Assembly: GCF_002216855.1 (NCBI RefSeq) | Contig: NZ_CP022356.1 | Location: forward strand, 682,001-746,000 | Source of the DNA: Paraphotobacterium marinum | Lineage (GTDB): Bacteria; Pseudomonadota; Gammaproteobacteria; Enterobacterales; Vibrionaceae | DNA length: 64,000 nt | Direction: 5' to 3' | Shown here: positions 28,807 through 37,840 of the stretch, one piece after another | How the letters are laid out: each line of letters opens with the position of its first letter | How positions within the stretch are numbered: position 1 is the first letter of the stretch | Notes under the pieces: generated by a model | The model's database searches: none | Told to the model about the DNA's origin: nothing | What the model saw: the letters and a program-made list of their open reading frames with translations, nothing else | Position numbers and translations under genes: made by a program

Positions 28807-29862
28807 TTATTTGTTTTTTCTTCTAGCTCGAACATTCGATGCTAAGGTCTTCAACAATTTTTCAGTGTCATCCCAACCAATACATGCATCTGTAATACTT
28901 TGACCATATTGTAATTCAACACCTTCTTTTACGTCTTGTCTCCCTTCGACAAGGTTACTTTCAACCATGACACCGAAGATATCCTCATTACCAGATGCTA
29001 TTTGATGACCCACATTTTCTGCAACAGTTAGTTGCTTTTTAAATTGCTTCTCGCTATTTGCATGACTAAAGTCAATCATAATCTTTGTATTTAAACCAGT
29101 TTCTTTGAGTTCTTGTGTTATTTTCTGAACATCTTCCTCATAATAATTTGGTTTTTTTCCACCTCTTAAAATGATATGACAATCTTCATTTCCTTTTGTT
29201 TCAACAATGGCACAATGTCCAAACTTCGTTACTGAAAGAAAGTGATGCGGTGAGTTTGCAGAGCGAATAGCATCTGATGAAATTTTAATGTTACCATCTG
29301 TTCCATTTTTAAAGCCAACTGGACAAGACAGTCCAGATGCCAACTCCCGATGCACCTGTGATTCTGTGGTTCTAGCACCAATTGCACCCCAGCTAATTAA
29401 ATCATCTAAATACTGTGGCGTGATCATATCTAAAAACTCAACTGCTGTAGGCATTCCTGAATCACATAATTCCAATAATAGTTTTCTTCCAATTTTAAGA
29501 CCATCATTTATCTGAAAACTGTTATTCATGTATGGATCATTAATCAAGCCTTTCCAGCCAACTGTCGTCCTTGGCTTTTCAAAGTAAACACGCATTACAA
29601 TTTCCAGATCATCTTTTAATTCATTTCTCAATTGAAGCAACTTTTCTCCATATTCCCTTGCTGCAACTGGATCATGTATAGAGCATGGCCCAATAATTAC
29701 CAATAAGCGATCGTCCTTATTATTTAAAATATTGTGAATTGCCAAACGACTGTCAAAAACTACTTTGGAGGCATTTTTAGTTGAGGGGATGCTTTCTAAA
29801 ATAGCAACAGGTGGTAAAAGTTGTTTAATTTCTTCTATTCTTAAATTCACAGTTTTGAACAT
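28807..29862 (-). CDS. 3-deoxy-7-phosphoheptulonate (DAHP) synthase, AroF/G/H class
   Basis: A 351-residue class I DAHP synthase that condenses phosphoenolpyruvate and erythrose 4-phosphate, the first step of aromatic amino-acid synthesis. LLVIIGPCSIHDP (residues about 53-65), YFEKPRTTVGWKGL (about 93-106), ESQVHRELASGLSCPVGFKNGTDG, the metal histidine in MIDFSHANS and IMVESNLVEGRQD are all present. The isozyme type cannot be read from the protein alone, but a TrpR-type operator overlaps its promoter, which suggests a tryptophan-repressed AroH-like role. Confidence 0.95.
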   Translation of the reverse strand: MFKTVNLRIEEIKQLLPPVAILESIPSTKNASKVVFDSRLAIHNILNNKDDRLLVIIGPCSIHDPVAAREYGEKLLQLRNELKDDLEIVMRVYFEKPRTTVGWKGLINDPYMNNSFQINDGLKIGRKLLLELCDSGMPTAVEFLDMITPQYLDDLISWGAIGARTTESQVHRELASGLSCPVGFKNGTDGNIKISSDAIRSANSPHHFLSVTKFGHCAIVETKGNEDCHIILRGGKKPNYYEEDVQKITQELKETGLNTKIMIDFSHANSEKQFKKQLTVAENVGHQIASGNEDIFGVMVESNLVEGRQDVKEGVELQYGQSITDACIGWDDTEKLLKTLASNVRARRKNK

Positions 29863-29874
29863 TTCTCTTCCTTT

Positions 29875-29920
29875 GTACTAGTTAACAAGTACAGTAAACC
29901 ATTTCACTGATACATGTCAA
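29875..29920 (-). promoter_or_regulatory. Promoter with overlapping TrpR-type operator upstream of DAHP synthase
   Basis: On the minus strand a perfect -35 TTGACA (29915-29920) is followed after 18 bases by a -10-like TACTGT (29891-29896). A palindrome at 29875-29892, GTACTAGTTAACAAGTAC on the plus strand, runs into the -10 and the start region. It differs by one base from the symmetrical GTACTAGTTAACTAGTAC of E. coli trp operators. Its placement over the -10 element would suit repression. No trpR gene is in this window. Confidence 0.75.
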
Positions 29921-30004
29921 GTGTAATATTTGATTGATATGCTTTTATAAATAACTTAACATAAAATTTATCAATAATCAGTCCTACAATAGAAATATAT
30001 TTAA

Positions 30005-30907
30005 ATGAAAATAATAGAGCCCCTTTTTTCAAAGAATATACTTCATAGAGATGATAAAATTCGGAACTATGAACAACTTGAACGAATGAAGCTTTTGCAA
30101 AAGAGTAATTGTTTCTTTGTCTTACTATATCGAGGTCAATTTGTTTTCAATGGGACAACACAAGATTATATCTTTTCTAACCAAGCCTATTATCAACAAT
30201 ATTCGACACCAAAAGATGAGATCATTTATTTAGGCACTTTTCAAAATCAACACTATTTTGTGACAATACTTGATTTTTTAGTTCATACGAATCAATTAGA
30301 TGATTTAAAAATGATCACTGAAAATATAAATATTGATAATGAGCATTTAAGTATAATGGCACAAGCTCTTGGAATTGCAAACTGGAATCAAACACATAAG
30401 TTTTGCGGTCAATGCGGTTCATTAAATCAAAAACAACACTTTGGTTGGAAAAAATATTGTACAAAATGTAAAAAAGAACATTTTCCTCGTCTTGATCCCG
30501 CTGTCATTATGCTTTTAACCAATGACAAAAATGAAGTTTTTTTAGGATCCGGCGTGCGTTTTCCTGAAAATCGGTATTCTCTTTTAGCTGGCTTTATGGA
30601 GCCTGGTGAAAGCATTGAGCTAGCTGCTATTCGTGAAGTTTATGAGGAATCTGGAATTCGAGCTACTTTTAAAAGTTATCTTAAATCACAACCATGGCCT
30701 TTTCCTATGGGGCTTATGATTGGTGTCCACCTGACAACACATCAACAAAATTTTAAATTGGATACAAATGAAATTCGAACTGGACGTTGGTTTACCAAAA
30801 GTGAAATTTCCAATTATTTTAAAGAAGAAGCCGCTGATTTTAGTTTACCCTCAACATATGGTATTGCTCGAAATATTTTACATGCTTGGTCAATTGAAAA
30901 CACATAG
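30005..30907 (+). CDS. nudC: NADH pyrophosphatase / NAD-RNA decapping enzyme NudC
   Basis: A 300-residue Nudix enzyme. It has the NudC zinc site (CGQC near residue 138 and CTKC near residue 153), the Nudix box GFMEPGESIELAAIREVYEESGI (about residues 197-219) and the NudC-specific SQPWPFPMG segment just after it. Known roles are hydrolysis of NADH and removal of NAD caps from RNA. The gene stands alone, divergent from the DAHP synthase, and ends at a bidirectional terminator. Confidence 0.95.
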   Translation: MKIIEPLFSKNILHRDDKIRNYEQLERMKLLQKSNCFFVLLYRGQFVFNGTTQDYIFSNQAYYQQYSTPKDEIIYLGTFQNQHYFVTILDFLVHTNQLDDLKMITENINIDNEHLSIMAQALGIANWNQTHKFCGQCGSLNQKQHFGWKKYCTKCKKEHFPRLDPAVIMLLTNDKNEVFLGSGVRFPENRYSLLAGFMEPGESIELAAIREVYEESGIRATFKSYLKSQPWPFPMGLMIGVHLTTHQQNFKLDTNEIRTGRWFTKSEISNYFKEEAADFSLPSTYGIARNILHAWSIENT

Positions 30908-30956
30908 TTATCTTATAATAAAAATTTTTGAATAAAAACTTAAAATTATTAAATTA

Positions 30957-30988
30957 AAAAAAGTGACTTTTGATTCAGTCACTTTTGA
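30957..30988. terminator. Bidirectional intrinsic terminator between nudC and the large lipoprotein
   Basis: A ten-base stem (AAAAGTGACT at 30959-30968, AGTCACTTTT at 30977-30986) with an eight-base loop, flanked by A-rich sequence on the left and Ts on the right, so it can serve both convergent genes. Confidence 0.85.
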
Positions 30989-31035
30989 TTTTAAATCAAT
31001 CTAATGGTCATTTTGTAAAAATGAAAAGTCTGATA

Positions 31036-33540
31036 TTAACTTTGTTGATCTATCACCATTTTGGTATTTTGAACTTGTTGATTACTTTTAAAACTTGGAT
31101 GATAACACCAATTATCATTAGGAATATCTGTCAAATTGACATCTCCGAATAGCATTTCTCCAAGAGCATCATTTTGATATTCTGGTTCATCTGGTGGAGG
31201 TGGATTATTAACATCCGGTAAATCTAGTACGTATACCCTTGCACACATACTATAATCCTCAGGTGTTGATAATTTAGAGACATGAGAAATATTAATTTTT
31301 GACCAATAATTATAAGTGTGGCGTTGATAAAAATTTTCATTTATTGAGTTAGAGTTTTTTGACTTTGTGTCTGACACACCATCAAAATCACCCATATAGT
31401 TCTGCCATAACCCCATACCATAATTAGTAGAGTGTGTCCCAATTATACCCTGCTCTTCTTCCCACTCTTTAGTTTGCCCTTTTTGAACTATATCATTATC
31501 ACTATCTTGATTCATCCTTACAATATAAACACCGTCGATATTTATATGACTTTGTCCCCTATTAAAACCATACTGTCCCAAATCAATGGGCAAACCATCA
31601 GCACCTGAAATTAAAGTCATATCTTTAAAAGATTCACCTTCTGCCATTGTTTTGATATTATCATCTGCTACTTGATACAAGGTATTTTCAATTGTAGAAT
31701 ATCGACCTGCAACGGCAGCTGCGTCTGTTTGGCCCAACCAATTTCCAATTTGCGTAAAATCATGTAAATAGACAGGATAATCATTTCTTGTATCTGGATC
31801 TAAGTAATTATTTGGATCATTATTTTCTTGATAATTTAAACGAACATTTGATTCATTTCTTGAATAGCCATTAGCAACAGTGATACCACTCACATCAATT
31901 GATGCATTATTTTTTAATTCTGTACGATTTATAGGATCGTTAGCATATCTAGTATAACTGTGAATAGCGGGCTTTGGAGTATATTGACTCGATAAGGCTA
32001 ATTGATCTGTATATAAAACAAGTGCAACTTGCTCCATATCATGGTCTTTATCTGTCCCATCTGTATTCACCCACTTGGAGTCTGTTCCCATTTGCCCATA
32101 TTTATCACTCATTTCGAACAACGGTTGCGTTAATATCCCATGTCCATCAACGATAATCTGGTGTGTTGTCGTGTAAGTACTCATACCTGATTTATGGTCT
32201 AATGTTTCTTGTAATTGACATTTATTACTTACATTTGAAAAATAAGTCTCAAGTTTGGACCAAGGTAATACGACTCCTTTGTCTTTTTTCCAATCATTAA
32301 TGGCATTTTTACAATCAGAAGATGCCATTATATCAGGAGCATAATCATGATAATCTGAGTTTAAAACTATATTACTCGCTTCTCCTTGAGAGCCCGTTTC
32401 TACGCGAATATGAAACGGATTGTTATTATCTTGATTTTGATGGTTTTTAAACCAATTATAAAGAGAACCCACTAAATGAATATGGTCATTACTATCAACT
32501 TCAAAGTGAGGGTTTTCGTAATTCGGACACTGAGACACATCATTACCTTTGATAACGCAGCTATAAGTATTATCTGGCTTTATCTGATTTTCTGCACCAT
32601 TTATATTTATCACAAACATATCATAAGGGTCGGCTGTTATTGACTTGCTCAGAAAATCATCCTTGGAGCATTGATTTGAATCATGAAAAGGAGTTGCAGT
32701 AATATGCATGCCTTCATTAAACGTTTGTTGACGCTGGCTTTGATTTAAAAGTTCTTGTAAATTTATAGGTTCATCAATATTTTGAACTTTTTGAAAGTTA
32801 GCATATTGAATCAACAAACAATTATACAAACCATCTGTTCTTGGAGTCACTTCCTGTGTAAAAGTATTATAATGTTGGTTTCTAAAATGACCCTTAAGTT
32901 TAAATATCATATCGTTTGTAATTTTATTATCTTTTAAATTAACATTAAATAACGTTACGGTTCTTAAATCATATGCTTCTAAAAGACCGGTTCCAGAATT
33001 TTCGTCCGGTCCCCATGCACCTTGATTTTCAAGATTCGTATCCTGCGTAAAAAAAGCAGTTCCATCTTTAAAAGAGTTTTGATTATCTCTAAAAACTAAG
33101 CTGACGTCTCCGGATCTTTGACCTTTCCCCTCAAATTTAGGAATATTTTGAGGATCTATCATATGTGGATAGAGCGCAACATCTGATTCAGCAACCACAG
33201 ATCCATTCATTGAAGCTTTAATATGGACAGAAGATTTATCTAATAATGGGAAATCATCTTTTAATTTTAGGTTGGAACCATTTAAAATTGTATACTGACG
33301 TCCTGGTCCTGATATACTAAATTGAGCTTTTGATGAACTAGAAGAACTTGTCAAAGAGTTTCTTGTCTGTTCAACTCCTAATTGCGTTGAGTCACCAGGA
33401 GACAAAGGTGCATTTGTACCTGTGATTGTGTATTCATTTGGTGACGAGTTTGAAGAATCACCCCCACCACATGCTGTTAATATTAATGTTGAAGCTATAT
33501 ATATAGCTGAAAAAATTTTTTTTTGTTGAAAATATTTCAT
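31036..33540 (-). CDS. Large lipoprotein of unknown function
   Basis: About 834 residues, not recognised. The signal peptide ends in a lipobox LTAC followed by GGGDSSNSS, a flexible linker that suggests outer-membrane sorting. The body is rich in Asn, Asp, Gln and Tyr with many scattered WG/GN motifs and at least eight cysteines, looking like a secreted beta-rich protein. There is no evident protease or glycosidase motif. The ATG at 33540 is chosen because it begins the basic n-region of the signal peptide and has GGA seven bases upstream; the open frame runs 11 codons further. It is the single gene of its transcript. Confidence 0.75.
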   Translation of the reverse strand: MKYFQQKKIFSAIYIASTLILTACGGGDSSNSSPNEYTITGTNAPLSPGDSTQLGVEQTRNSLTSSSSSSKAQFSISGPGRQYTILNGSNLKLKDDFPLLDKSSVHIKASMNGSVVAESDVALYPHMIDPQNIPKFEGKGQRSGDVSLVFRDNQNSFKDGTAFFTQDTNLENQGAWGPDENSGTGLLEAYDLRTVTLFNVNLKDNKITNDMIFKLKGHFRNQHYNTFTQEVTPRTDGLYNCLLIQYANFQKVQNIDEPINLQELLNQSQRQQTFNEGMHITATPFHDSNQCSKDDFLSKSITADPYDMFVININGAENQIKPDNTYSCVIKGNDVSQCPNYENPHFEVDSNDHIHLVGSLYNWFKNHQNQDNNNPFHIRVETGSQGEASNIVLNSDYHDYAPDIMASSDCKNAINDWKKDKGVVLPWSKLETYFSNVSNKCQLQETLDHKSGMSTYTTTHQIIVDGHGILTQPLFEMSDKYGQMGTDSKWVNTDGTDKDHDMEQVALVLYTDQLALSSQYTPKPAIHSYTRYANDPINRTELKNNASIDVSGITVANGYSRNESNVRLNYQENNDPNNYLDPDTRNDYPVYLHDFTQIGNWLGQTDAAAVAGRYSTIENTLYQVADDNIKTMAEGESFKDMTLISGADGLPIDLGQYGFNRGQSHINIDGVYIVRMNQDSDNDIVQKGQTKEWEEEQGIIGTHSTNYGMGLWQNYMGDFDGVSDTKSKNSNSINENFYQRHTYNYWSKINISHVSKLSTPEDYSMCARVYVLDLPDVNNPPPPDEPEYQNDALGEMLFGDVNLTDIPNDNWCYHPSFKSNQQVQNTKMVIDQQS

Positions 33541-33978
33541 TATTAATTCCATAATAGTTGATATTTTCTTCAAGATTATATTTATTTAAAAATCATTAGT
33601 ATAATTAATAGTTGTTATATATCATTAGATAAGATAATTTTGAGCATTTAACACATGCTTTATTATTTTTATAAACTTATTTTATATTTTTTATAGTGGT
33701 AACAAGTATGACTTTTGTCCTATACGATAAAAACAAACTGAATTAAACTTAACGCATTGTTTTTATTAAACAATTTGTTAAGATGTTTTGACTTTATTTG
33801 ATTTTTTTTTTTAAATATCCAATTACACAACTAACGGATTAATTTTTTGCTGAATGAATGTTGAATAACATGAAAATAATTAACTTGATTCATATACACT
33901 TTTCATGAGATTTAAATCTATTTATCTAAAATGTTTCATAATCTGTAACAAGATGACATTGTTTAATTTTATTTATTT
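33541..33978. other. Gene-free stretch between the large lipoprotein and ccoG
   Basis: About 440 AT-rich bases with several homopolymer runs. It lies upstream of the lipoprotein and downstream of ccoG. I see no supported ORF, strong hairpin or repeat; the lipoprotein promoter should be in it. Confidence 0.5.
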
Positions 33979-35220
33979 TTAATTGCTCAAAAATTTAGCT
34001 TTTTTTATGTAAGTTTTTCCTGACACGTCAAATTTAAAATAAAATTCAAATTGTTTCATTTTTAAATCTTTATATTTGGCGATTGCCATTATGGGCAATT
34101 CGATAGAAGCACCCTTCACTAATTTAAAATGTGTATGACCTTTTAAAATTAATTGATGCGCACTTGACGTCAACACTAAATCAAGATCTTCTTTAGTATT
34201 ATTTACATATTTTATTTTGTAAAAATTCTTAATGAATTCATGGTTTTGGTTAACAGTTTGTGTATTTCTATCATTTTGAATAAAGATTTCTATTTGTTTT
34301 TGATTAGAAACGGTAAGACCTATAAAAATACTTGCTATCAATACGATGACAATAGCCGAATAAACACCTTTATTTTGAAAACTTTTAGTAGATTGATTAA
34401 CACTTGCATATTTAATCAAATCGATCGGTTTTTTTATATTTTTCATAACTTTATTACATGCGTCAACGCATGCGCCACAATTAATACAGTTTTGTTGAAA
34501 ACCTTCTCTTATATCAATTCTTGTAGGGCATACTTTGATACACATTTTACAATCAATACAATCATTTTTTCCATCGGTAAGATTGACTCTTGAATGATCA
34601 AAATAAACAACTTGAGTTTTATCTGAAATCATAATGGATTGAAACCGCGCATAGGGACAAATATATTGACAGAATTTTGTTTTTAAATGAGATGATAAAA
34701 TATAAATCAAGATTGCTAAAAAAAAGATGATCAAAAAAATCTCGTAGGCGTGATCTGTAAAGAAAAATAATAAGTGATATATGGGATAAAATAGACCCAA
34801 AATATGAAGCGACGTTATAATTGATAAACTAAAAAGAATGATAAATAAAAGTATATCGTAGCAAAGCTTTTGCCAATAACTGGCAATTTTTCTTCGAATT
34901 ATTTTTTTTAATTTATTTTCAATTGCTTGCGTTACAAATACACCAATTGTTTGTGGGCATAAGAAACCACACCAATAACGACCTTTTCGAACTGTTAATA
35001 AATATAATAAACACCCCAATATAATCAAAACTAAAGGAATGATTTTAAGAAAACCTGGATTAATCATCAAAATATAAAGCTTTGGAGACATCTTAGAAAA
35101 GTAAAGGTTTAAGAGCCATGGTAAGCTAAACAATATAAACAAAACAGCTAGAAAGCTATATTTTCTAAATTTATAATAATGACCTTTAACAAAAATAAAG
35201 CTGGTTGATTTATTGAACAT
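33979..35220 (-). CDS. ccoG: CcoG/RdxA/FixG-family polyferredoxin
   Basis: A 413-residue inner-membrane iron-sulfur protein. Membrane segments occupy the N-terminal half. The YWCGFLCPQT motif of NapH/CcoG proteins, a second CPYARF motif and two [4Fe-4S] motifs (CIDCKMCIKVCPT and CINCGACVDACNK, about residues 210-255) are followed by another membrane segment and a C-terminal Ig-like periplasmic domain. CcoG helps assemble cbb3 oxidase by reducing copper for CcoN. No ccoNOP genes are seen; the neighbours are cydAB, downstream of which it lies on the same strand after a hairpin. Confidence 0.9.
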   Translation of the reverse strand: MFNKSTSFIFVKGHYYKFRKYSFLAVLFILFSLPWLLNLYFSKMSPKLYILMINPGFLKIIPLVLIILGCLLYLLTVRKGRYWCGFLCPQTIGVFVTQAIENKLKKIIRRKIASYWQKLCYDILLFIILFSLSIITSLHILGLFYPIYHLLFFFTDHAYEIFLIIFFLAILIYILSSHLKTKFCQYICPYARFQSIMISDKTQVVYFDHSRVNLTDGKNDCIDCKMCIKVCPTRIDIREGFQQNCINCGACVDACNKVMKNIKKPIDLIKYASVNQSTKSFQNKGVYSAIVIVLIASIFIGLTVSNQKQIEIFIQNDRNTQTVNQNHEFIKNFYKIKYVNNTKEDLDLVLTSSAHQLILKGHTHFKLVKGASIELPIMAIAKYKDLKMKQFEFYFKFDVSGKTYIKKAKFLSN

Positions 35221-35276
35221 CTATACCAATAGCTAAAGTATTTGTTTTAAGTATAAATGTTCTTAATAGAGTTGGA

Positions 35277-35306
35277 GAACTCGTAAATGATTTTGTTTAC
35301 GAGTTC
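35277..35306 (-). terminator. Strong hairpin between cydB and ccoG
   Basis: A perfect 11-base inverted repeat (GAACTCGTAAA / TTTACGAGTTC, eight-base loop) just beyond the cydB stop. There is no T run after it in the minus direction, so it may act as a partial terminator or mRNA stabiliser between cydAB and ccoG. Confidence 0.55.
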
Positions 35307-35312
35307 AAAAAA

Positions 35313-36281
35313 TTAATAGGAGATTTTCTCTTTAACTTTTCCTCTAAAGACATAATAGTTATATCCGGTATAAAGTAGTAAAATTGGAAACATAATGACA
35401 GCAGGTATTAAACTAAACTTAAGTGTCGTTTCAGATGAGCTTGCTTCCCAGTATTTCAAGTCATATGGAATTAAATATGGAAAGATATAAATAAACAAAC
35501 TTAAAAATATCATAACAAACAAACCAACCGTTGACCAATAAGGGAAAATGTCATTTCCTTTATTAATACTTAACTGGAGAAGAACAAAAAAGAGCAAACA
35601 GCACACGCCAATTCCGGTTAAAATAATGATTCTTAAAAAAGAAAGATTGACTTCAGCTCTTAAGAGCGTAATCAAAATACAGATTAAACCAAAGATTAAT
35701 AAAAGATAACTACATCTTTTGGATATTAAGCGTGTTTTATCAAACAAATCTCCTTCTGTTTTTAACATCAATCGTGTCGCACCCAAAGTCATATAACCCA
35801 ACACTAAAGTGATGGCAGCCATAATTTTAAGCCCCCAACCTTCAGTTGCAAAGTGGTGGGTTTCATATCCAATGATGACTTGTCCGGCAAGATAGCCGTG
35901 TGCTAAACCAATTAAGAGTGATGAGACTGCAAAAAGCTTATCATAAAAACCTTTACCTTTCTTAGTTTTTAATCGAAACTCAAAACAGACCCCTCTGAAA
36001 ATAAGAAGGACTAAAAGAAGTATTACGGGTAGGTAAATTTTTGGCATCAAATAAGCAAACGCTATTGGAAACATTCCATATAATAAAGCACCACCACATA
36101 CTAACCAAGTTTGGTTTCCATCCCAAACTGGTAAAACAGCACTAAACGCAAGATCTCTTTGGTGTTCATTTAAAAATGGACAAACAATACCGATACCAAT
36201 AACAAAACCATCTAGGATGATGTACATCACGAAACTAAAACCAATGATGCACATCCAAGTAAACTCTAAACTATGCTCCAT
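35313..36281 (-). CDS. cydB: Cytochrome bd-type quinol oxidase subunit II
   Basis: A membrane protein of about 322 residues, the structural partner of CydA in the quinol oxidase that reduces oxygen to water. DGFVIGIGIVCPF near residue 25, the NQTWLVCGGALLYGMFPIAFA segment near residues 55-75 and the long run of hydrophobic helices match CydB/CioB. The ATG at 36281 lies inside the cydA 3' end (11-base overlap) with AAGGA before it, so the two are translationally coupled. No cydX-like small ORF was found after it. Confidence 0.95.
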   Translation of the reverse strand: MEHSLEFTWMCIIGFSFVMYIILDGFVIGIGIVCPFLNEHQRDLAFSAVLPVWDGNQTWLVCGGALLYGMFPIAFAYLMPKIYLPVILLLVLLIFRGVCFEFRLKTKKGKGFYDKLFAVSSLLIGLAHGYLAGQVIIGYETHHFATEGWGLKIMAAITLVLGYMTLGATRLMLKTEGDLFDKTRLISKRCSYLLLIFGLICILITLLRAEVNLSFLRIIILTGIGVCCLLFFVLLQLSINKGNDIFPYWSTVGLFVMIFLSLFIYIFPYLIPYDLKYWEASSSETTLKFSLIPAVIMFPILLLYTGYNYYVFRGKVKEKISY

Positions 36282-37680
36282 GAGATTTTCCTTCTTCAAG
36301 TTGGCTTAAAGTTGAATGCTCTTTTTCGTCAGTTCCGGGCTCGAAATAACCAAAAGGCATTCTTTCATGACCGATTTCTTCAGGCCCATGATCTAATATT
36401 CTAAATAAATATCTAAAATAGAATATTCCAAAGACGATGAAGTAAATCAATATAATAAGTAATAAGGAAATCAAAACTTGAGAGTAGGATAATTCACTCA
36501 CCGCATCTGCAGTTTTGAAAAATCCATTAACCATCCACGGCTGCCTACCTACCTCTGCCGTAAACCAACCTGCAATAATTGCCACAAATCCAAGAGGTGC
36601 TATGGTTATCATGCCACGTAAAAGCCACTTAGAAGACTCTAATTGGCCACGTATCATTTTATAAAGACCTACTCCGTAAACAAATACAGCCAATAGTCCA
36701 ATACCAACCATAATTCTAAACGTCCAAAATACAATTGGAACATAAGGTCTTTCATCTTTAGCTACAGATTTTAACCCTATTAATTCACCGTCCCACTCAT
36801 GAGTATTGATAAAAGAAGCTAGTTTGGGGATTTTTACTTCAAAGTAATTCTTTTCATCTTCTTGACTTGGAAGAGCAAATAAAATAAGAGGAGCGCCATT
36901 TTGGGTTTCCCAGTTTCCTTCCATAGCAGCTGTTTTAATTGGTTGATTCTCATGAATCACTAAACCCACTCTATCTCCCATATACACTTGCAACAATGAG
37001 ATAAAGAAAAGTGCCGGTATTGCAAAATGAATACATGTTTTTGCATAGAGACGATGTCTATTTTTCAAATAATACCAGGCAGAAGTCCCGATAATAATCA
37101 TAAGTGTACTCATAAATGCTGCCAAAACCATGTGGATATAACGATCCCAAACAGATGGGTTTAGAATCACCTCTTTCCAGCTATTCACAACAAAACTGTT
37201 ATTAACAAACTCGACGCCGGTTGGTGTTTGTAACCATGAATTTGCTGATAAAATCCAAAATGCTGATAACAGAACACCTAAAAAAATAATCACAGTAGAG
37301 CCATAATGAACATATTTATTAACCCTTTTCCAACCAAATAACATAATACCAAGTGCACCAGCTTCAATGAAAAAGGCAGTTAAAACTTCATACACAAAAA
37401 GGGAGCCTAAAACAGGTCCCACTGTTTCGGAAAATCCAGCCCAATTCGTACCAAATTGAAACTCAATAACAATTCCGGAAACAACCCCCATACCAAAAGT
37501 AAGCGCAAAAACTTTCACCCAAAATTTTGTAATGATAAGATACAATTCTTTTTTAGTTAATAAGTACATTCCCTCGGTAATTGTTAAAAATCCGGCAAGA
37601 CCGATACTAAAGGCTGGAAATAGAATATGAAAACTGATTGTGAATGCAAACTGTATCCTAGAAAGTAGCTCCATATCCAT
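36271..37680 (-). CDS. cydA: Cytochrome bd-type quinol oxidase subunit I, CIO-type
   Basis: A 469-residue haem-bearing subunit. The first haem ligand region (RIQFAFTISFHILFPA, His18), the GPVLGSLFVYEVLTAFFIEAGALGIMLFGW segment (about 86-115) and the GRQPW motif near residue 380 are present. The short quinol loop and these wordings put it in the cyanide-insensitive (CIO) class and not the long-loop E. coli class. GGAG precedes the ATG by seven bases. It heads the cydAB operon, with ccoG behind it. Confidence 0.95.
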   Translation of the reverse strand: MDMELLSRIQFAFTISFHILFPAFSIGLAGFLTITEGMYLLTKKELYLIITKFWVKVFALTFGMGVVSGIVIEFQFGTNWAGFSETVGPVLGSLFVYEVLTAFFIEAGALGIMLFGWKRVNKYVHYGSTVIIFLGVLLSAFWILSANSWLQTPTGVEFVNNSFVVNSWKEVILNPSVWDRYIHMVLAAFMSTLMIIIGTSAWYYLKNRHRLYAKTCIHFAIPALFFISLLQVYMGDRVGLVIHENQPIKTAAMEGNWETQNGAPLILFALPSQEDEKNYFEVKIPKLASFINTHEWDGELIGLKSVAKDERPYVPIVFWTFRIMVGIGLLAVFVYGVGLYKMIRGQLESSKWLLRGMITIAPLGFVAIIAGWFTAEVGRQPWMVNGFFKTADAVSELSYSQVLISLLLIILIYFIVFGIFYFRYLFRILDHGPEEIGHERMPFGYFEPGTDEKEHSTLSQLEEGKSHGA

Positions 37681-37840
37681 AAGTGACTCCTCTGTTTATC
37701 TAGCTTAGATGAATTAATTATAACATACTAAATTGCAAATGATTTGTAATATTATATTCCAAAATATATGACTCAGTTAAAAATTAAGTTATAATCCTAA
37801 CATATTGTTTATTAACAAAGATTAGGAGTTTAAATTCCTT

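Noticed and set aside
33541-33978. Search for a small RNA or riboswitch in the long gap before the large lipoprotein
   Set aside because: No stable paired structure or known riboswitch core was visible; only AT-rich runs.
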